From assembly GCF_900113605.1 (NCBI RefSeq), contig NZ_FOPY01000013.1, positions 1 to 64,000 on the forward strand: a stretch of 64,000 nt of DNA, in the 5' to 3' direction. This document shows, in pieces, positions 8,040 to 18,846 of this stretch. Both the position numbers and the translations under genes were made by a program. How positions within the stretch are numbered: the first letter of the stretch is position 1; the number at the start of each line of letters is the position of its first letter. This stretch comes from Modicisalibacter xianhensis (GTDB taxonomy: Bacteria > Pseudomonadota > Gammaproteobacteria > Pseudomonadales > Halomonadaceae). Below the pieces are notes generated by a model that did no database searches, was not told the DNA's origin, and was given only the letters and a program-made list of their open reading frames with translations.

Positions 8040-10286
8040 TTGCCTTCATCGCCTGCCACACCGCCCGCACCCAAGGTGCTGGGCGTTGCCGTCCCCACCC
8101 CACTGCGCAAGCTGTTCGACTACCGCCCCTGCCAACCGGGTCCCTCTGCCGGCTGGCAGCCGGGCATGCGCGTGCGGGTGCCGTTCGGGCGCCGCGAGGT
8201 GGTGGGCATCATCGTCGAGTGCCGTGACACCAGCGATTTCGGCCTTGCCTCGCTGAAGCCGGTCAGTGCCTGCCTGGATAGCCAGCCGTTGCCGGCGGAC
8301 TGGCTGTGGCTGTGCCGCTTCACGGCGCGTTATTACCAGCACGCCCTTGGCGACGCCCTCCATCAAGCGCTGCCGGTGCTGCTGCGCCAGGGCCGGCCAC
8401 TGGAGGCCCGTACCCGGGAACGCTGGCAACTGACCGCCACCGGCCAGGCTGCGGATGCCGCCAGTCTCGGCCGGGCCCGGCGTCAGGCCGAACTGCTCGA
8501 ACTATTGCGCCAGCATCCACGCGGCGTGGTGGGCTCGGTGATCAGTGCCCAAGGCTTTACCCGCGCCCAGCTCAGGGCATTGGCCGAAAAAGGCCTGGCC
8601 GAGTGCCGCGAGGAGCCGTTGACCGCGGCGCCATCCACTCCCGGCAGCGCCCTGCTCGCCGAGCCGGCACTGACGCTGAACCGCGAACAGGCCACGGCGC
8701 TGAGCGAACTGCATCAGGGGCTCGATCGCTACCATCCCTGCCTGTTGCAGGGGGTAACCGGCAGTGGCAAGACCGAGGTCTACCTGCAACTGATCGAAGC
8801 CATCGTCGCCCAGGGACGCCAGGCACTGGTGCTGGTACCCGAGATCGGTCTGACACCGCAGACCCTGGCGCGCTTTCGCCGACGCTTCCGGGTGCCGGTG
8901 GTGGCGCTGCACTCGGGGCTGACCGATGCCGAGCGGCTGGATGCCTGGGAAGCCGCCCGTGCCGGCCGATCACCTATCGTCATCGGCACGCGCTCGGCGA
9001 TCTTCACGCCACTGGCCCGGCCCGGGGCGATCATCGTCGACGAGGAGCACGACGGCTCGTACAAGCAGCAGGATGGCCTGCGCTATCACGCCCGCGACCT
9101 GGCCATCGCCCGCGCCCACAAGCACCGCATTCCCATTGTGCTGGGCAGCGCCACGCCATCGCTGGAAAGCCTGGTCCAGGCGCGCGCCGGCAATTACCGT
9201 CACCTGCGCCTGACGCGGCGCGCCAGTTCACACGCCCCGGCCCGCCTGGAGCTGATCGATCTACGCGGTCGCTCACGCCAGGGCGGGCTGATCCCGCCAG
9301 CGATCGATGCCATCAAAGGGGCGCTAGGCGCCGGTGGCCAGGTACTGGTCTTCATCAACCGGCGCGGTTTCGCGCCCACCCTCGCTTGCCACAACTGTGG
9401 CTGGCTGGCGGAGTGCGACTGGTGCGATTCCCGCCTGACCCTGCACCGCCAGCCGCCGCAGCTAACCTGTCACCACTGCGAGCGCCAGCGCAGCATTCCC
9501 GATGCCTGCCCCGACTGCGGCAGCGCCGACCTGCGCCCGCTGGGCACCGGTACCGAGCGCAGCGAGGAGAGCCTTGGCGAGCTGTTTCCCGATGTCTGCG
9601 TGCACCGCATCGACCGCGACAGTACCCGGCGCAAGGACGCCTTCGAAACCACGCTGAACGAGATACGCCGTGGTGAGCCCTGCCTGCTGGTCGGCACCCA
9701 GATGCTCGCCAAGGGACACCACCTGCCTCACGTTACGCTGGTAGTGGTGGTCAATGCCGATGCCGGACTGTATGCCAGCGATTTTCGTGCCCTGGAGCAC
9801 AGTGCCCAGCTATTGATTCAGGTTGCCGGCCGAGCCGGTCGCGCTGAACGCCCCGGCCGGGTGCTGGTTCAGACCCTGCACCCCGACGACCCGCACCTGC
9901 GCCTGCTCGCCGAGAGCGGCTATGACGCCTTGGCCGAAAACCTGCTCGAAGAGCGGCGCATCGCCGGCCTGCCACCCTACCGCCACATGGCCCTGCTGCG
10001 TCTGGAAAGCCCGCGCGAAGCTGACGGCCTGACATTGGCCGGCGAAGCGGCCGGCGCCTTGCGCCAGTGGCTGCAGGCCCGCGAACTGGCGGTGGACTGC
10101 CTGGGACCGGTGCCGGCGCCCATGGAGCGTCGCCAGGGGCGCTATCACGTGCAGGTGATGCTGTCGGCGGCCAGGCGCAGTTCGCTGCACGAGGCCAGCG
10201 CCTGGCTGACCGCCTGGATGGAACAGTCGCCACTGGCGCGGCGCGCACGCTGGAATCTCGATATCGATCCCCAGACGTTGAGTTGA
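8040..10286 (+). CDS. priA: Primosomal protein N', replication restart helicase PriA
   Basis: PriA recognises stalled forks and reloads the replisome. The 748-residue protein uses a TTG start with GGAG 5 bases upstream. It has the N-terminal DNA-binding region, Walker A GVTGSGKT (about residues 238-245), the DEEH box (IIVDEEHDGSYKQQD, about 333), and eight zinc-ligand cysteines in CxxC pairs between about residues 450 and 493 inserted in the helicase core. The C-terminal helicase motif GTQMLAKGHH is also present. Length matches the family (E. coli 732). It is divergent from rpmE across a ~160-base spacer. Confidence 0.97.
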   Translation: MPSSPATPPAPKVLGVAVPTPLRKLFDYRPCQPGPSAGWQPGMRVRVPFGRREVVGIIVECRDTSDFGLASLKPVSACLDSQPLPADWLWLCRFTARYYQHALGDALHQALPVLLRQGRPLEARTRERWQLTATGQAADAASLGRARRQAELLELLRQHPRGVVGSVISAQGFTRAQLRALAEKGLAECREEPLTAAPSTPGSALLAEPALTLNREQATALSELHQGLDRYHPCLLQGVTGSGKTEVYLQLIEAIVAQGRQALVLVPEIGLTPQTLARFRRRFRVPVVALHSGLTDAERLDAWEAARAGRSPIVIGTRSAIFTPLARPGAIIVDEEHDGSYKQQDGLRYHARDLAIARAHKHRIPIVLGSATPSLESLVQARAGNYRHLRLTRRASSHAPARLELIDLRGRSRQGGLIPPAIDAIKGALGAGGQVLVFINRRGFAPTLACHNCGWLAECDWCDSRLTLHRQPPQLTCHHCERQRSIPDACPDCGSADLRPLGTGTERSEESLGELFPDVCVHRIDRDSTRRKDAFETTLNEIRRGEPCLLVGTQMLAKGHHLPHVTLVVVVNADAGLYASDFRALEHSAQLLIQVAGRAGRAERPGRVLVQTLHPDDPHLRLLAESGYDALAENLLEERRIAGLPPYRHMALLRLESPREADGLTLAGEAAGALRQWLQARELAVDCLGPVPAPMERRQGRYHVQVMLSAARRSSLHEASAWLTAWMEQSPLARRARWNLDIDPQTLS

Positions 10287-10445
10287 CGCGACATCGACAG
10301 AGGTTTAAAGCCGAGCCGCAATTGCCGATAATGTGCGGCCATGCTCGAAAGATGAGCGACGTATTGACGCCGCTGCACCGCCGCGAGAGCCTCGACTGCC
10401 ACTCGCTCGCGCGCCGCCAGGGCCACAGGACAAGCACGCATATCC

Positions 10446-12131
10446 ATGAAAGACACCATCTCCGCACTGCTCGATGAGGCGCTGGCCTCGCTCAAGCAGC
10501 AAGGCCTCGTGCCCGACGACGTTTCTCCCGCCTTCAAGGTCGATCCGACCAAGGACAAGGCCCACGGCGACTACGCCAGCAACCTGGCACTGATGCTCGC
10601 CAAGCCTGCCGGCAAGAAGCCCCGCGATGTGGCCGAGGCGCTGATCGAGGCCCTGCCGTCCACCGATGCTGTGCGCAAGGTGGAAATTGCTGGCCCCGGC
10701 TTTCTCAATTTCTTCGCCGCCACCGATGCCGTGGCGCAGATCGTGCCGACCATTCTCGACAACGGCGATACCTTCGGCCGCAGCCTGAAAGGCGCTGGCG
10801 AGAAGGTGCAAGTGGAATTCGTCTCCGCCAATCCCACCGGGCCGCTGCACGTCGGCCATGGCCGTGGCGCGGCGATCGGCGACTGCCTGTGCCGCCTGCT
10901 CGAGGCCACCGGTTATGACGTGACCCGCGAGTTTTACTACAACGATGCCGGCGCCCAGATCAGCAACCTGGCGCTGTCGGTCCAGGCCCGCGCCAAGGGA
11001 CTGACGCCCGAGGACCCGAGCTGGCCCGCCGACGGTTACCGTGGCGACTACATCGCCGATGTCGCCGACAGCTACATGACCGGCAACACCGTGGATGCCG
11101 ACGACCAGCACGTCACCGGCGCCGCCGATCCCGAGGACCTCGAGGCCATTCGGCGGTTTGCCGTGGCCTACCTGCGCCGCGAACAGGATCTCGACCTCAA
11201 GGCGTTCGGCGTCGAGTTCGATGTCTACTTCCTGGAGTCCTCGCTGTACCGCGACGGCAAGGTCGAGGAGGCCGTGCAGCGCCTGATCGACAACGGCCAC
11301 ACCTACGAGCAGGACGGCGCCCTGTGGTTGCGCACCACCGACTTCGGCGACGACAAGGACCGGGTGATGCGCAAGACCGACGGCGGCTATACCTATTTCC
11401 TGCCCGACGTCGCCTATCACCTCGACAAGTGGCAGCGCGGCTTCAAGCAGGTCATCAACGAGCAGGGTGCCGATCACCACTCCACGGTGACTCGCGTACG
11501 TGCCGGCCTGCAGGCCCTCGAGGCCGAGATCCCCCAGGGCTGGCCGGATTACGTGCTGCACCAGATGGTGCTGGTGACCCGTTCCGGCGTGGAAGTGAAG
11601 CTCTCCAAGCGTGCCGGCAGCTACGTGACCCTGCGCGACCTGATCGACGAGGTCGGCCGCGACGCCACCCGCTATTTCCTGGCGGCCCGGCGCGCCGACT
11701 CGCAGTTGACCTTCGATATCGACCTGGCGCGTTCGCAGTCCAACGACAACCCGGTCTATTACGTGCAGTATGCCCACGCCCGCCTGTGCAGCGTGATGCG
11801 CAAGGCCGAGGCCGACGGCCTGCCCTTCGACCGCGAGCTCGGCTTCGCCAACCTGGCCAGCCTCGAGGCCGACCAGGAAAAGGCACTGATGAACCGTCTG
11901 GCGCGCTTTCCCGAGGTGGTCGAGCACGCCGCACTCAGTCGTGAACCGCAACAGATCGCCCAATACCTGCAGGACCTCGCCGCGGATTTCCACACCTGCT
12001 ACAACGCGGTCAAGGTGATGGTCGAGGACGCTGCCCTGCGCAATGCGCGTCTGGCCCTGGGCCTGGCCACCCGCCAGGTGATTCGCAATGGCCTGGACCT
12101 GCTGGGCGTCAGCGCACCCGAGGAGATGTAA
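10446..12131 (+). CDS. argS: Arginyl-tRNA synthetase
   Basis: This class I enzyme charges tRNA-Arg. The 561-residue protein has the N-terminal Add-1 domain typical of ArgS, the HIGH signature as HVGH in [14 protein letters not shown], and a KMSKS-equivalent KLSKRAG followed by [11 protein letters not shown]. The C-terminal anticodon-binding domain ends [12 protein letters not shown]. The 159-base gap after priA is unremarkable. The SPOR gene begins three bases after the stop codon, so the two are probably co-transcribed. Confidence 0.97.
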   Translation: MKDTISALLDEALASLKQQGLVPDDVSPAFKVDPTKDKAHGDYASNLALMLAKPAGKKPRDVAEALIEALPSTDAVRKVEIAGPGFLNFFAATDAVAQIVPTILDNGDTFGRSLKGAGEKVQVEFVSANPTGPLHVGHGRGAAIGDCLCRLLEATGYDVTREFYYNDAGAQISNLALSVQARAKGLTPEDPSWPADGYRGDYIADVADSYMTGNTVDADDQHVTGAADPEDLEAIRRFAVAYLRREQDLDLKAFGVEFDVYFLESSLYRDGKVEEAVQRLIDNGHTYEQDGALWLRTTDFGDDKDRVMRKTDGGYTYFLPDVAYHLDKWQRGFKQVINEQGADHHSTVTRVRAGLQALEAEIPQGWPDYVLHQMVLVTRSGVEVKLSKRAGSYVTLRDLIDEVGRDATRYFLAARRADSQLTFDIDLARSQSNDNPVYYVQYAHARLCSVMRKAEADGLPFDRELGFANLASLEADQEKALMNRLARFPEVVEHAALSREPQQIAQYLQDLAADFHTCYNAVKVMVEDAALRNARLALGLATRQVIRNGLDLLGVSAPEEM

Positions 12132-12134
12132 GCC

Positions 12135-12818
12135 ATGGCCCGCCGCAGCGCCTCGCAAGGTTCCGCTCGTCGCGCCCCGCCCAAGGGCGCCACGGCCCGT
12201 CGCGCCCCACGCCAGAAGGAGCGCCGCAGCGTACCGGGCTGGCTGTGGGGGCTGGCCGGCCTGATGGCCGGCTTTGCACTGTCGCAGTACCTGCAGGAAA
12301 CGGCACCGCCGCTGGCCACCGTGGTGCCCAAGCCGCCCAGCGCGCAGCAGGCGGCGGAATCGAGCGGAGGCAAGCCACAGCAGGCATCGGCCCCCCAAGA
12401 GCCGCGCATGCCCACCTTCGAGTTCTATACGCTGCTGCCGGAATCCGAGGTCATCGCGCCCAAGGTGGAAGACGTGCAGAGTACACCGGCCACCACGGCG
12501 GTCGCCGATGTCGTCGAGGCCAGCGCCCCGGCCAGCACGGCGACCAAGAAGCCGGCCGCGCCGGCGCCCTCCGAAAGCCAGGCGAGCTACATGCTGCAGG
12601 CCGCCTCGTTCAAGGAGGCGGCCGATGCCAAGCGGCTCGCCGGACGCCTGCAGGATTTCGGCCTGCTGGCCAAGATCACCGAGGTCAAGGCCCAGGGCAA
12701 CCAGACCTGGCACCGGGTTCAGGTCGGCCCCTATCAGGATACGCGCGAACTCAACCGCGCCCAGGACCTGATGATGACCCAGGGCATCGAGCCCCTGCGC
12801 ATCAAGTTGCAGAACTAA
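12135..12818 (+). CDS. SPOR-domain membrane protein (FtsN-like)
   Basis: The 227-residue protein has a very basic cytoplasmic N-terminus (ARRSASQGSARRAPPKGATA), one membrane helix around residues 36-52 (GWLWGLAGLMAGFALSQYL) and a Pro/Ala-rich periplasmic linker. The C-terminal SPOR domain spans about residues 150-225 (YMLQAASFKEAADAKRLAGR, then WHRVQVGPYQDTRELN). SPOR domains bind denuded glycan strands at division sites. The topology is that of FtsN, and a SPOR gene sits between argS and hslV in Pseudomonas too. Whether it is the essential FtsN or a paralogue cannot be told from the sequence. Confidence 0.85.
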   Translation: MARRSASQGSARRAPPKGATARRAPRQKERRSVPGWLWGLAGLMAGFALSQYLQETAPPLATVVPKPPSAQQAAESSGGKPQQASAPQEPRMPTFEFYTLLPESEVIAPKVEDVQSTPATTAVADVVEASAPASTATKKPAAPAPSESQASYMLQAASFKEAADAKRLAGRLQDFGLLAKITEVKAQGNQTWHRVQVGPYQDTRELNRAQDLMMTQGIEPLRIKLQN

Positions 12819-12832
12819 GCACACGCTGCACG

Positions 12833-12858
12833 CTTGATTTCCGGGCGTTGCGCCCACA
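12833..12858 (+). promoter_or_regulatory. Candidate heat-shock (sigma-32) promoter of hslVU
   Basis: CTTGAT (12833-12838), a 14-base spacer and CCCACA (12853-12858) resemble the RpoH consensus CTTGAA / CCCCAT. It lies 95 bases before hslV, whose orthologues are heat-shock genes in E. coli. Both boxes deviate from consensus. Confidence 0.4.
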
Positions 12859-12953
12859 CTTCCTGTCAATGATTTCGGATCGGGCACGTGCCGCGACGGT
12901 ACGCGCCCCCATTCATCGGGTGGGCCCCGCCTGCCCCCAGGGAGTTTATTCAC

Positions 12954-13472
12954 ATGACGACGATCGTATCCGTGCGTCGCGGTGAACAGGTCGCACTCGC
13001 CGGTGACGGCCAGGTATCACTGGGTGATACGGTAATGAAAGGCAATGCCAGCAAGGTCCGCCGCCTGTATCGCGGTCATGTCCTGGCCGGTTTCGCTGGC
13101 GGTACTGCCGATGCCTTCACCCTGTTCGAGCGTTTCGAATCCCAGCTGGAAAAATACCAGGGTCATCTGGTCAAGGCCGCCGTCGAGCTGGCCAAGGACT
13201 GGCGTACCGATCGCGCCCTGCGTCGCCTCGAGGCCATGCTGGCTGTCGCCGACAAGAACGCCTCGCTGATCATCACTGGTAACGGCGACGTGCTCGAACC
13301 GGAGCGCGGCATCATCGCCATCGGGTCCGGTGGCAATTACGCCAAGTCGGCCGCACTGGCCCTGCTCGAGAATACCGACCTGGGCGCTCGCGACATCACC
13401 GAGAAATCGTTGAACATCGCCGCCGATATCTGCGTCTACACCAATCATCACATCACGCTCGAAGAGCTGTGA
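12954..13472 (+). CDS. hslV: HslV, peptidase subunit of the HslUV protease
   Basis: HslV forms the proteolytic dodecamer of the bacterial proteasome-like HslUV complex. The start is ATG 12954 with AGGGAG upstream, giving 172 residues (E. coli 176). The sequence opens [20 protein letters not shown]; removal of Met exposes the N-terminal threonine nucleophile. The conserved [13 protein letters not shown] and [17 protein letters not shown] segments are present. It lies immediately before hslU, with the stop overlapping one possible hslU start. Confidence 0.97.
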   Translation: MTTIVSVRRGEQVALAGDGQVSLGDTVMKGNASKVRRLYRGHVLAGFAGGTADAFTLFERFESQLEKYQGHLVKAAVELAKDWRTDRALRRLEAMLAVADKNASLIITGNGDVLEPERGIIAIGSGGNYAKSAALALLENTDLGARDITEKSLNIAADICVYTNHHITLEEL

Positions 13473-13489
13473 GCAAAGAGTCCGGAGCC

Positions 13490-14818
13490 ATGTCCCAATC
13501 CCAGATGACGCCCCGTGAAATCGTCCATGCGCTGGACCAGTACATCATCGGCCAGCACGATGCCAAGCGCGCCGTCGCCATTGCCCTGCGCAACCGCTGG
13601 CGCCGCATGCAGCTCGACGAGACCATGCGCCAGGAAGTCACGCCCAAGAACATCCTGATGATTGGCCCGACCGGGGTGGGCAAGACCGAGATCGCACGTC
13701 GCCTGGCCAAGCTGGCCCGCGCGCCGTTCATCAAGATCGAGGCCACCAAGTTCACCGAGGTCGGCTACGTTGGCCGTGACGTCGAGTCGATCGTTCGCGA
13801 CCTGGTCGAGATGGCGATCAAGATGGTTCGCGAGCAGGCCAAGGAAGAGGTGCGTCACCGTGCCGACGATGCCGCCGAGGACCGCATTCTCGACGCGCTG
13901 CTGCCCCGCCCGCGTGGCAGCGAGTACGACCATGCCCGCGATGATTCCTCGACCCGCCAGATGTTCCGCAAGAAACTGCGCGAAGGGCAGCTCGACGACA
14001 AGGAAATCGATATCGAGGTGACCCCGCAGGCCGCCGGCATCGATATCATGACCCCGCCGGGCATGGAGGAGATGACCAGCCAGTTGCAGAGCCTGTTCTC
14101 CAACATGGGCAAGCAGAAGACCGAGACCAAGCGCGTGGCGGTCAAGGATGCCTGGCAGTTGCTGCGTGACGAGGAAGCCGCCAAGCTGGTCAACGACGAG
14201 GAGATCAAGCGGCGTGCCGTCGAGGCCGTGGAGCAGAACGGCATCGTGTTCCTCGACGAGATCGACAAGGTCGCCAAGCGTGGCGAGACCAGCGGCACCG
14301 ATGTCTCCCGCGAAGGCGTGCAGCGCGACCTGCTGCCGCTGATCGAAGGCTCGACCGTGTCGACCAAGCACGGCATGATCAAGACTGATCACATCCTGTT
14401 TATCGCCTCCGGGGCTTTCCACCTTTCCAAGCCGTCCGACCTGATTCCCGAGTTGCAGGGCCGCCTGCCGATCCGTGTCGAGCTCGAGGCACTGTCGCCG
14501 GACGATTTCAAGCGCATCCTCACCGAGCCGTCCGCCGCGCTGACCAAGCAGTACCAGGCGGTGATGGCTACCGAGGGCCTGGAAATCCAGTTCACCGACG
14601 ATGGCATCGCACGCATCGCCGAGATCGCCTGGCAGGTCAACGAAGGTACCGAGAACATCGGCGCCCGCCGCCTGCATACGGTCATGGAGCGCCTGCTCGA
14701 GGAAGCCTCATTCCAAGGCGGCGATATGCAGGGGCCGCTGGTCGTCGATGCCGAGTACGTCAACTCGCAGCTCGGCGAACTGGCGATGGACGAGGACCTT
14801 TCGCGGTATATCCTTTAA
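13490..14818 (+). CDS. hslU: HslU, ATPase subunit of the HslUV protease
   Basis: HslU is the AAA+ unfoldase that feeds HslV. Walker A GPTGVGKT is at about residues 59-66 and Walker B is in [11 protein letters not shown]. The intermediate (I) domain lies between them, and the protein ends with the conserved C-terminal DLSRYIL that inserts into HslV. I chose ATG 13490, which gives 442 residues against 443 in E. coli. A GTG at 13469 overlapping the hslV stop and an ATG at 13505 are alternatives, because no ribosome-binding site is decisive. Confidence 0.96.
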   Translation: MSQSQMTPREIVHALDQYIIGQHDAKRAVAIALRNRWRRMQLDETMRQEVTPKNILMIGPTGVGKTEIARRLAKLARAPFIKIEATKFTEVGYVGRDVESIVRDLVEMAIKMVREQAKEEVRHRADDAAEDRILDALLPRPRGSEYDHARDDSSTRQMFRKKLREGQLDDKEIDIEVTPQAAGIDIMTPPGMEEMTSQLQSLFSNMGKQKTETKRVAVKDAWQLLRDEEAAKLVNDEEIKRRAVEAVEQNGIVFLDEIDKVAKRGETSGTDVSREGVQRDLLPLIEGSTVSTKHGMIKTDHILFIASGAFHLSKPSDLIPELQGRLPIRVELEALSPDDFKRILTEPSAALTKQYQAVMATEGLEIQFTDDGIARIAEIAWQVNEGTENIGARRLHTVMERLLEEASFQGGDMQGPLVVDAEYVNSQLGELAMDEDLSRYIL

Positions 14819-14883
14819 GCCATGCTCGATGCGTACCGGGCCACCGGTGCGCATCGCCCCATGTGCGCAGCCAGGAGACAGTC

Positions 14884-15267
14884 ATGAGCGCCCCGATTCC
14901 CACCCGTGTGCACTACCACAAGCAGGCCCGCGAACTCGAGCTGGGTTACGCCAACGGTGAGACCTACCGGCTGAGTGCCGAGTATCTGCGTGTCTATTCG
15001 CCCTCGGCCGAGGTGCGAGGCCACGGGCCCGACACCGAAGTGCTGCAGACCGGGCAGAAATACGTCGGCCTGCAGAACATCAGCCAGACCGGTCGCTACG
15101 CGCTCAAGCTGCATTTCGACGACGGCCACGATACGGGCCTGTACAGTTGGGAGTACCTTTACGACCTGGCGACGCACCACGATGCCTACTGGGAACATTA
15201 CCTGCAGCGCCTGGAACAGGCCGGCGCCTCGCGCGAGCCGCTGGGCATTCCCGTCAAGCAGGTGTAG
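14884..15267 (+). CDS. DUF971 protein (gamma-butyrobetaine hydroxylase-like N-terminal domain)
   Basis: The 127-residue protein starts at ATG 14884 behind AGGAGA. It matches the small DUF971 family, which resembles the N-terminal domain of gamma-butyrobetaine dioxygenase (LSAEYLRVYSPSAEVRGHGP; HFDDGHDTGLYSWEYLYDL). In Pseudomonas the same gene follows hslU. Its function is unknown. A strong terminator follows it. Confidence 0.8.
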   Translation: MSAPIPTRVHYHKQARELELGYANGETYRLSAEYLRVYSPSAEVRGHGPDTEVLQTGQKYVGLQNISQTGRYALKLHFDDGHDTGLYSWEYLYDLATHHDAYWEHYLQRLEQAGASREPLGIPVKQV

Positions 15268-15330
15268 CGGCGGTATTCACACGGGTGCGTCAAAACCGCT
15301 GACGCCGCCGAGACGAAAAAGACAAACGCT

Positions 15331-15364
15331 ACTGGGCGACGCTACAATGTCGCCCAGTTCTTTT
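15331..15364 (+). terminator. Intrinsic terminator after the DUF971 gene
   Basis: A 10-base-pair stem (ACTGGGCGAC / GTCGCCCAGT) with an 8-base loop is followed by TCTTTT. It separates the hslVU block from ubiE. Confidence 0.9.
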
Positions 15365-15399
15365 ATCCCGCCCGGGCCCGACAAGGATCGACGACCAAC

Positions 15400-16146
15400 A
15401 TGGAAAAGCGTACGACTCACTTCGGCTATCAGGAGGTACCGGTCGAAGAGAAGGCCGCCAGAGTGGCTGATGTCTTTCACTCGGTGGCGGCCCGCTATGA
15501 CATCATGAACGACCTGATGTCGCTGGGCATTCATCGCCTCTGGAAACGCCTGACCCTGGAACGTGCGGGGGTGCGACGCGGCCATAGCGTGCTCGACATC
15601 GCCGGCGGCACCGGTGACCTCACGCTGAAGTTCTCGCGCCTGGTCGGCCCGACCGGTCGCGTGGTCCTGGCCGACATCAACCAGTCGATGCTTCAGGTCG
15701 GCCGCGACAAGCTGCTCGACAACGGGGTGGGCGACAATGTCGAGTACGTCCAGGCCAATGCCGAACGCCTGCCGTTCCCCGACAACACCTTCGATTGCAT
15801 CACCATTGCCTTCGGCCTGCGCAACGTGACCGACAAGGACGCTGCGCTGGCATCGATGGCACGCGTACTCAAGCCGGGCGGCCGCCTGTTGGTGCTGGAA
15901 TTCTCCAAGCCCGTCAATCCGGTCCTGTCGACGGTCTACGACAACTACTCCTTCAATGTGCTGCCACGCATGGGCAAGCTGGTGGCCAACGATGCCGACA
16001 GCTACCGCTATCTGGCAGAATCGATCCGCATGCACCCCGACCAGGAAACGCTCAAGGCAATGATGGAAAATGCCGGGCTGGAACGGGTGGAGTACACCAA
16101 CCTGACGGGGGGCATCGTCGCCCTGCATCGCGGCATCAAGCTGTGA
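15400..16146 (+). CDS. ubiE: UbiE, ubiquinone/menaquinone C-methyltransferase
   Basis: UbiE is an S-adenosylmethionine-dependent C-methyltransferase of ubiquinone (and menaquinone) synthesis. The 248 residues show the family signatures [18 protein letters not shown] and, for S-adenosylmethionine binding, [16 protein letters not shown], then ADINQSML. They end HRGIKL. Length matches E. coli (251). The next gene, ubiJ, starts 7 bases after the stop, so ubiE-ubiJ-ubiB form one operon. Confidence 0.96.
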   Translation: MEKRTTHFGYQEVPVEEKAARVADVFHSVAARYDIMNDLMSLGIHRLWKRLTLERAGVRRGHSVLDIAGGTGDLTLKFSRLVGPTGRVVLADINQSMLQVGRDKLLDNGVGDNVEYVQANAERLPFPDNTFDCITIAFGLRNVTDKDAALASMARVLKPGGRLLVLEFSKPVNPVLSTVYDNYSFNVLPRMGKLVANDADSYRYLAESIRMHPDQETLKAMMENAGLERVEYTNLTGGIVALHRGIKL

Positions 16147-16153
16147 GGATTTC

Positions 16154-16798
16154 ATGTCGTTGACACCGACACTGTTGTTGGCCTGTGCCGAAAAATGTCT
16201 CAACGCCATGCTCTTGCGCGACCCGGCTGCCCCGACTCGCCTGCGCCGGCTGGCCGGCAAGCGGCTGCTGCTGCGCCTGGAGCGGCCGCGAGTGGATCTG
16301 CTGGTCGCGTTCCACGAGCATGGCCTAGGTCTGATGCGCCACCCGCATGCCGAGGAAGGTGACGCCAACGCCATCGTCGAGGTCGACAGCGAGGCATTGG
16401 GTAACTTGCTGGCCGGGGAGTCGCTCGAGCACCTGATGTTCAATGGCCGCCTGTCCATTCGTGGTCAGACGCACCTGCTCGAGGACGCCCGCGCCCTGCT
16501 CATGGATCTCGACCTCGACTGGGAGGGCGCGCTGGCCGAATGGTTCGGCGACATGCCTGCCCATAGCCTGGCAGAGGGCCTGCGCCGCTTCAGCCGCTTC
16601 GGCATGCGCAGCCAGCGCGAGCTGCGGGCCGATCTCGCCGAGTACATCTTCGAGGAGGCACGCCTGCTGCCGGGCCATGCCCAGCGCGAAACCCTGCGCG
16701 ATCACCTGACCGAACTCGAGGTTGCCACCGACCGGCTCGAGGCGCGCCTGACCCGCCTGCAGCGCAAGCTAGCTCCTCGCCAGGAGGCCAGCGAGTGA
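16154..16798 (+). CDS. ubiJ: UbiJ, ubiquinone biosynthesis accessory factor
   Basis: UbiJ is a lipid-binding SCP2-domain protein that organises the soluble Ubi enzyme complex with UbiK. The 214-residue protein has the SCP2-like domain in its first ~120 residues and a C-terminal coiled coil ([20 protein letters not shown]). Identity rests on this architecture and on its place between ubiE and ubiB. The stop overlaps the ubiB GTG start by four bases. Confidence 0.9.
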   Translation: MSLTPTLLLACAEKCLNAMLLRDPAAPTRLRRLAGKRLLLRLERPRVDLLVAFHEHGLGLMRHPHAEEGDANAIVEVDSEALGNLLAGESLEHLMFNGRLSIRGQTHLLEDARALLMDLDLDWEGALAEWFGDMPAHSLAEGLRRFSRFGMRSQRELRADLAEYIFEEARLLPGHAQRETLRDHLTELEVATDRLEARLTRLQRKLAPRQEASE

Positions 16799-18417
16799 GC
16801 CTGCGTCTGCTGCGCATTCTGTGGGTGGTGACCCGCTATCGGCTGGATACCCTGATCCCGTTCGAGCGCTTGCCTGCCCTGTTGCGCCTGGCGTTCCGGC
16901 TGTCGCCGCTGCGCCTACTCCCCACCCGGGGCCATTCGCGCGGCCAGCGACTGCGCCTGGCCCTGGAGTCACTGGGGCCGGTGTTCATCAAGTTCGGCCA
17001 GATGCTGTCGACACGCCGAGACCTGCTACCCCCGGATATCGCCGACGAGCTCAAGCGCCTTCAGGATCAGGTACCGCCGTTTCCCGGCGATCAGGCACGC
17101 GCCTTGATCGAGGACGAACTCGAACGCACCATCGACGAGTGCTTCGCCGAGTTCGACACCGCGCCGATGGCCTCGGCCTCCATCGCCCAGGTGCACGCCG
17201 CACGCCTGCATACTGGCGAGGCGGTGGTGGTCAAGGTCATTCGCCCGCGCATCGAGCATGTCATGCGCCAGGACATCAGCCTGATGTACGCTTTCGCTCA
17301 CCTGCTCAAGCGCGTGCCCGAGGCACGCCGCCTGCGTCCGGTGGAGGTGGTAGCAGACTATGAAGCGACGCTGTTCGATGAGCTTGACCTGCGCAAGGAG
17401 GCTGCCAACACCTCGCAGCTCAAGCGTAACTTCAAGCACTCGCCCCTGCTTTACGTTCCCGCGATACACTGGCCGCTGACCCGCCAGCGGGTTATGGTCC
17501 AGGAGCGTATCTGCGGCGTCCCGGTGGCCGACATGGAGCAACTCGCCGAGCAAGGCACCGACCTGCGCAAGCTGGCCGAGCGCGGCGTGGAAATTTTCTT
17601 CACCCAGGTATTCCGCGACAATTTCTTCCATGCCGACATGCACCCGGGCAACATCTTCGTGTCGCGCGAGAATCCCGACGACCCGCAGTACATCGCCATC
17701 GACTGTGGCATCGTCGGCAGCCTGACCCGCGAGGATCAGGATTACCTGGCACGCAATCTTCTGGCCTTCTTCCATCAGGACTATTACGAAGTCGCGCTGC
17801 TGCACATCGAGTCGGGTTGGGTCGGCGAAGGCACTCGGGCCAACGAGTTCGCCGCGGCAATCCGCGCCGTCTGCGAGCCGATCCTCGAGCGCCCGCTCAA
17901 GGAGATTTCCTTTGGCCAGGTACTGCTCGGACTGTTCCAGACCGCGCGGCGCTTTCATATGGAAGTCCAGCCGCAGTTGGTGCTGCTGCAGAAGACCCTG
18001 CTCAACATCGAGGGCCTGGGTCGCCAGCTTTATCCCGACCTGGACCTGTGGACCACCGCCCGCCCTTACCTCGAACGTTGGATGAAGGATCGCGCCGGCC
18101 CGCGTGGCTTCTGGGCTTCGCTGCAGAAGCAGGCCCCCGAACTCAGCCAGCAGTTGCCCGAGCTACCGGCCCTGGCGCACCAGGCCCTGTCCCGCGCGGA
18201 TAGCGACCTGCGCCAGCGCCGCCAGCAGGCCGAGGCAATGACCCGGCTCGACCAGCAACTGGCCAGGGCGGGGCGCAGTGGCCGTCGCCTGCGTCTCGGG
18301 CTGCTGATCCTGGCCCTGGCGCTGGCATGGCAGCCTCTGGCGGCGTGGGCCCAGGAGCAGCCCTGGCCGGTGCTGGCCGCCGCGGCCCTGGGCCTTGTTC
18401 TGCTCGCGTGGCGTTAG
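16795..18417 (+). CDS. ubiB: UbiB, ubiquinone biosynthesis atypical kinase
   Basis: UbiB is a membrane-anchored ATPase of the ABC1/ADCK family needed for ubiquinone synthesis. The start is GTG 16795 with AGGAGG 7 bases upstream, overlapping ubiJ (GTGA). The 540 residues contain the KxGQ motif ([16 protein letters not shown]), the alanine-rich loop ([16 protein letters not shown]) and the catalytic-loop region [14 protein letters not shown]. Two hydrophobic helices lie at the C-terminus ([14 protein letters not shown] and [14 protein letters not shown]). Confidence 0.95.
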   Translation: MSLRLLRILWVVTRYRLDTLIPFERLPALLRLAFRLSPLRLLPTRGHSRGQRLRLALESLGPVFIKFGQMLSTRRDLLPPDIADELKRLQDQVPPFPGDQARALIEDELERTIDECFAEFDTAPMASASIAQVHAARLHTGEAVVVKVIRPRIEHVMRQDISLMYAFAHLLKRVPEARRLRPVEVVADYEATLFDELDLRKEAANTSQLKRNFKHSPLLYVPAIHWPLTRQRVMVQERICGVPVADMEQLAEQGTDLRKLAERGVEIFFTQVFRDNFFHADMHPGNIFVSRENPDDPQYIAIDCGIVGSLTREDQDYLARNLLAFFHQDYYEVALLHIESGWVGEGTRANEFAAAIRAVCEPILERPLKEISFGQVLLGLFQTARRFHMEVQPQLVLLQKTLLNIEGLGRQLYPDLDLWTTARPYLERWMKDRAGPRGFWASLQKQAPELSQQLPELPALAHQALSRADSDLRQRRQQAEAMTRLDQQLARAGRSGRRLRLGLLILALALAWQPLAAWAQEQPWPVLAAAALGLVLLAWR

Positions 18418-18477
18418 GCTGAAACTAACCTATTGACGTCACTTGCTTTCTTCTACACTGACTCAGGATTGTCATCG

Positions 18478-18816
18478 ATGAGCGATATTCTTCACCAGCT
18501 CGCCGAGGTTCTCGACCAGCGCCGTCATGCCGACCCGGAATCCTCCTATGTGGCGTCGTTGCACTCCAAGGGACTCAACAAGATTCTGGAAAAGGTCGGC
18601 GAGGAAGCGACCGAGACCATCCTTGCCGCCAAGGACGCCGAAAGCGGCGTTGAGCGCGAGCGCCAGGCAGTGGTCGCCGAAACTGCTGACCTGTGGTTTC
18701 ATAGTCTGGTGATGCTGTCGCATCTGGGCATAGACTCGCAGGATGTGCTCGATGAACTGGCACGCCGTTTCGGCATATCCGGGCTGGACGAGAAGGCCGC
18801 CCGCACAACGAAATAA
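18478..18816 (+). CDS. hisE: Phosphoribosyl-ATP pyrophosphatase (HisE)
   Basis: HisE catalyses the second step of histidine synthesis. ATG 18478 gives 112 residues, starting [18 protein letters not shown]. The MazG-like signature [22 protein letters not shown] is clear. In Pseudomonas hisI precedes hisE, but here hisE directly follows ubiB and no hisI reading frame fits the 60-base gap, so HisI must be encoded elsewhere. tatA follows 30 bases downstream. Confidence 0.94.
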   Translation: MSDILHQLAEVLDQRRHADPESSYVASLHSKGLNKILEKVGEEATETILAAKDAESGVERERQAVVAETADLWFHSLVMLSHLGIDSQDVLDELARRFGISGLDEKAARTTK

Positions 18817-18846
18817 TTGGGTTCCGGCCCGACGGGAGAACGACAT

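Noticed and set aside
10305-12953. An 882-codon open frame on the minus strand opposite argS
   Set aside because: It is antisense to argS and the SPOR gene, has the composition of a high-GC shadow frame, and no recognisable domain.
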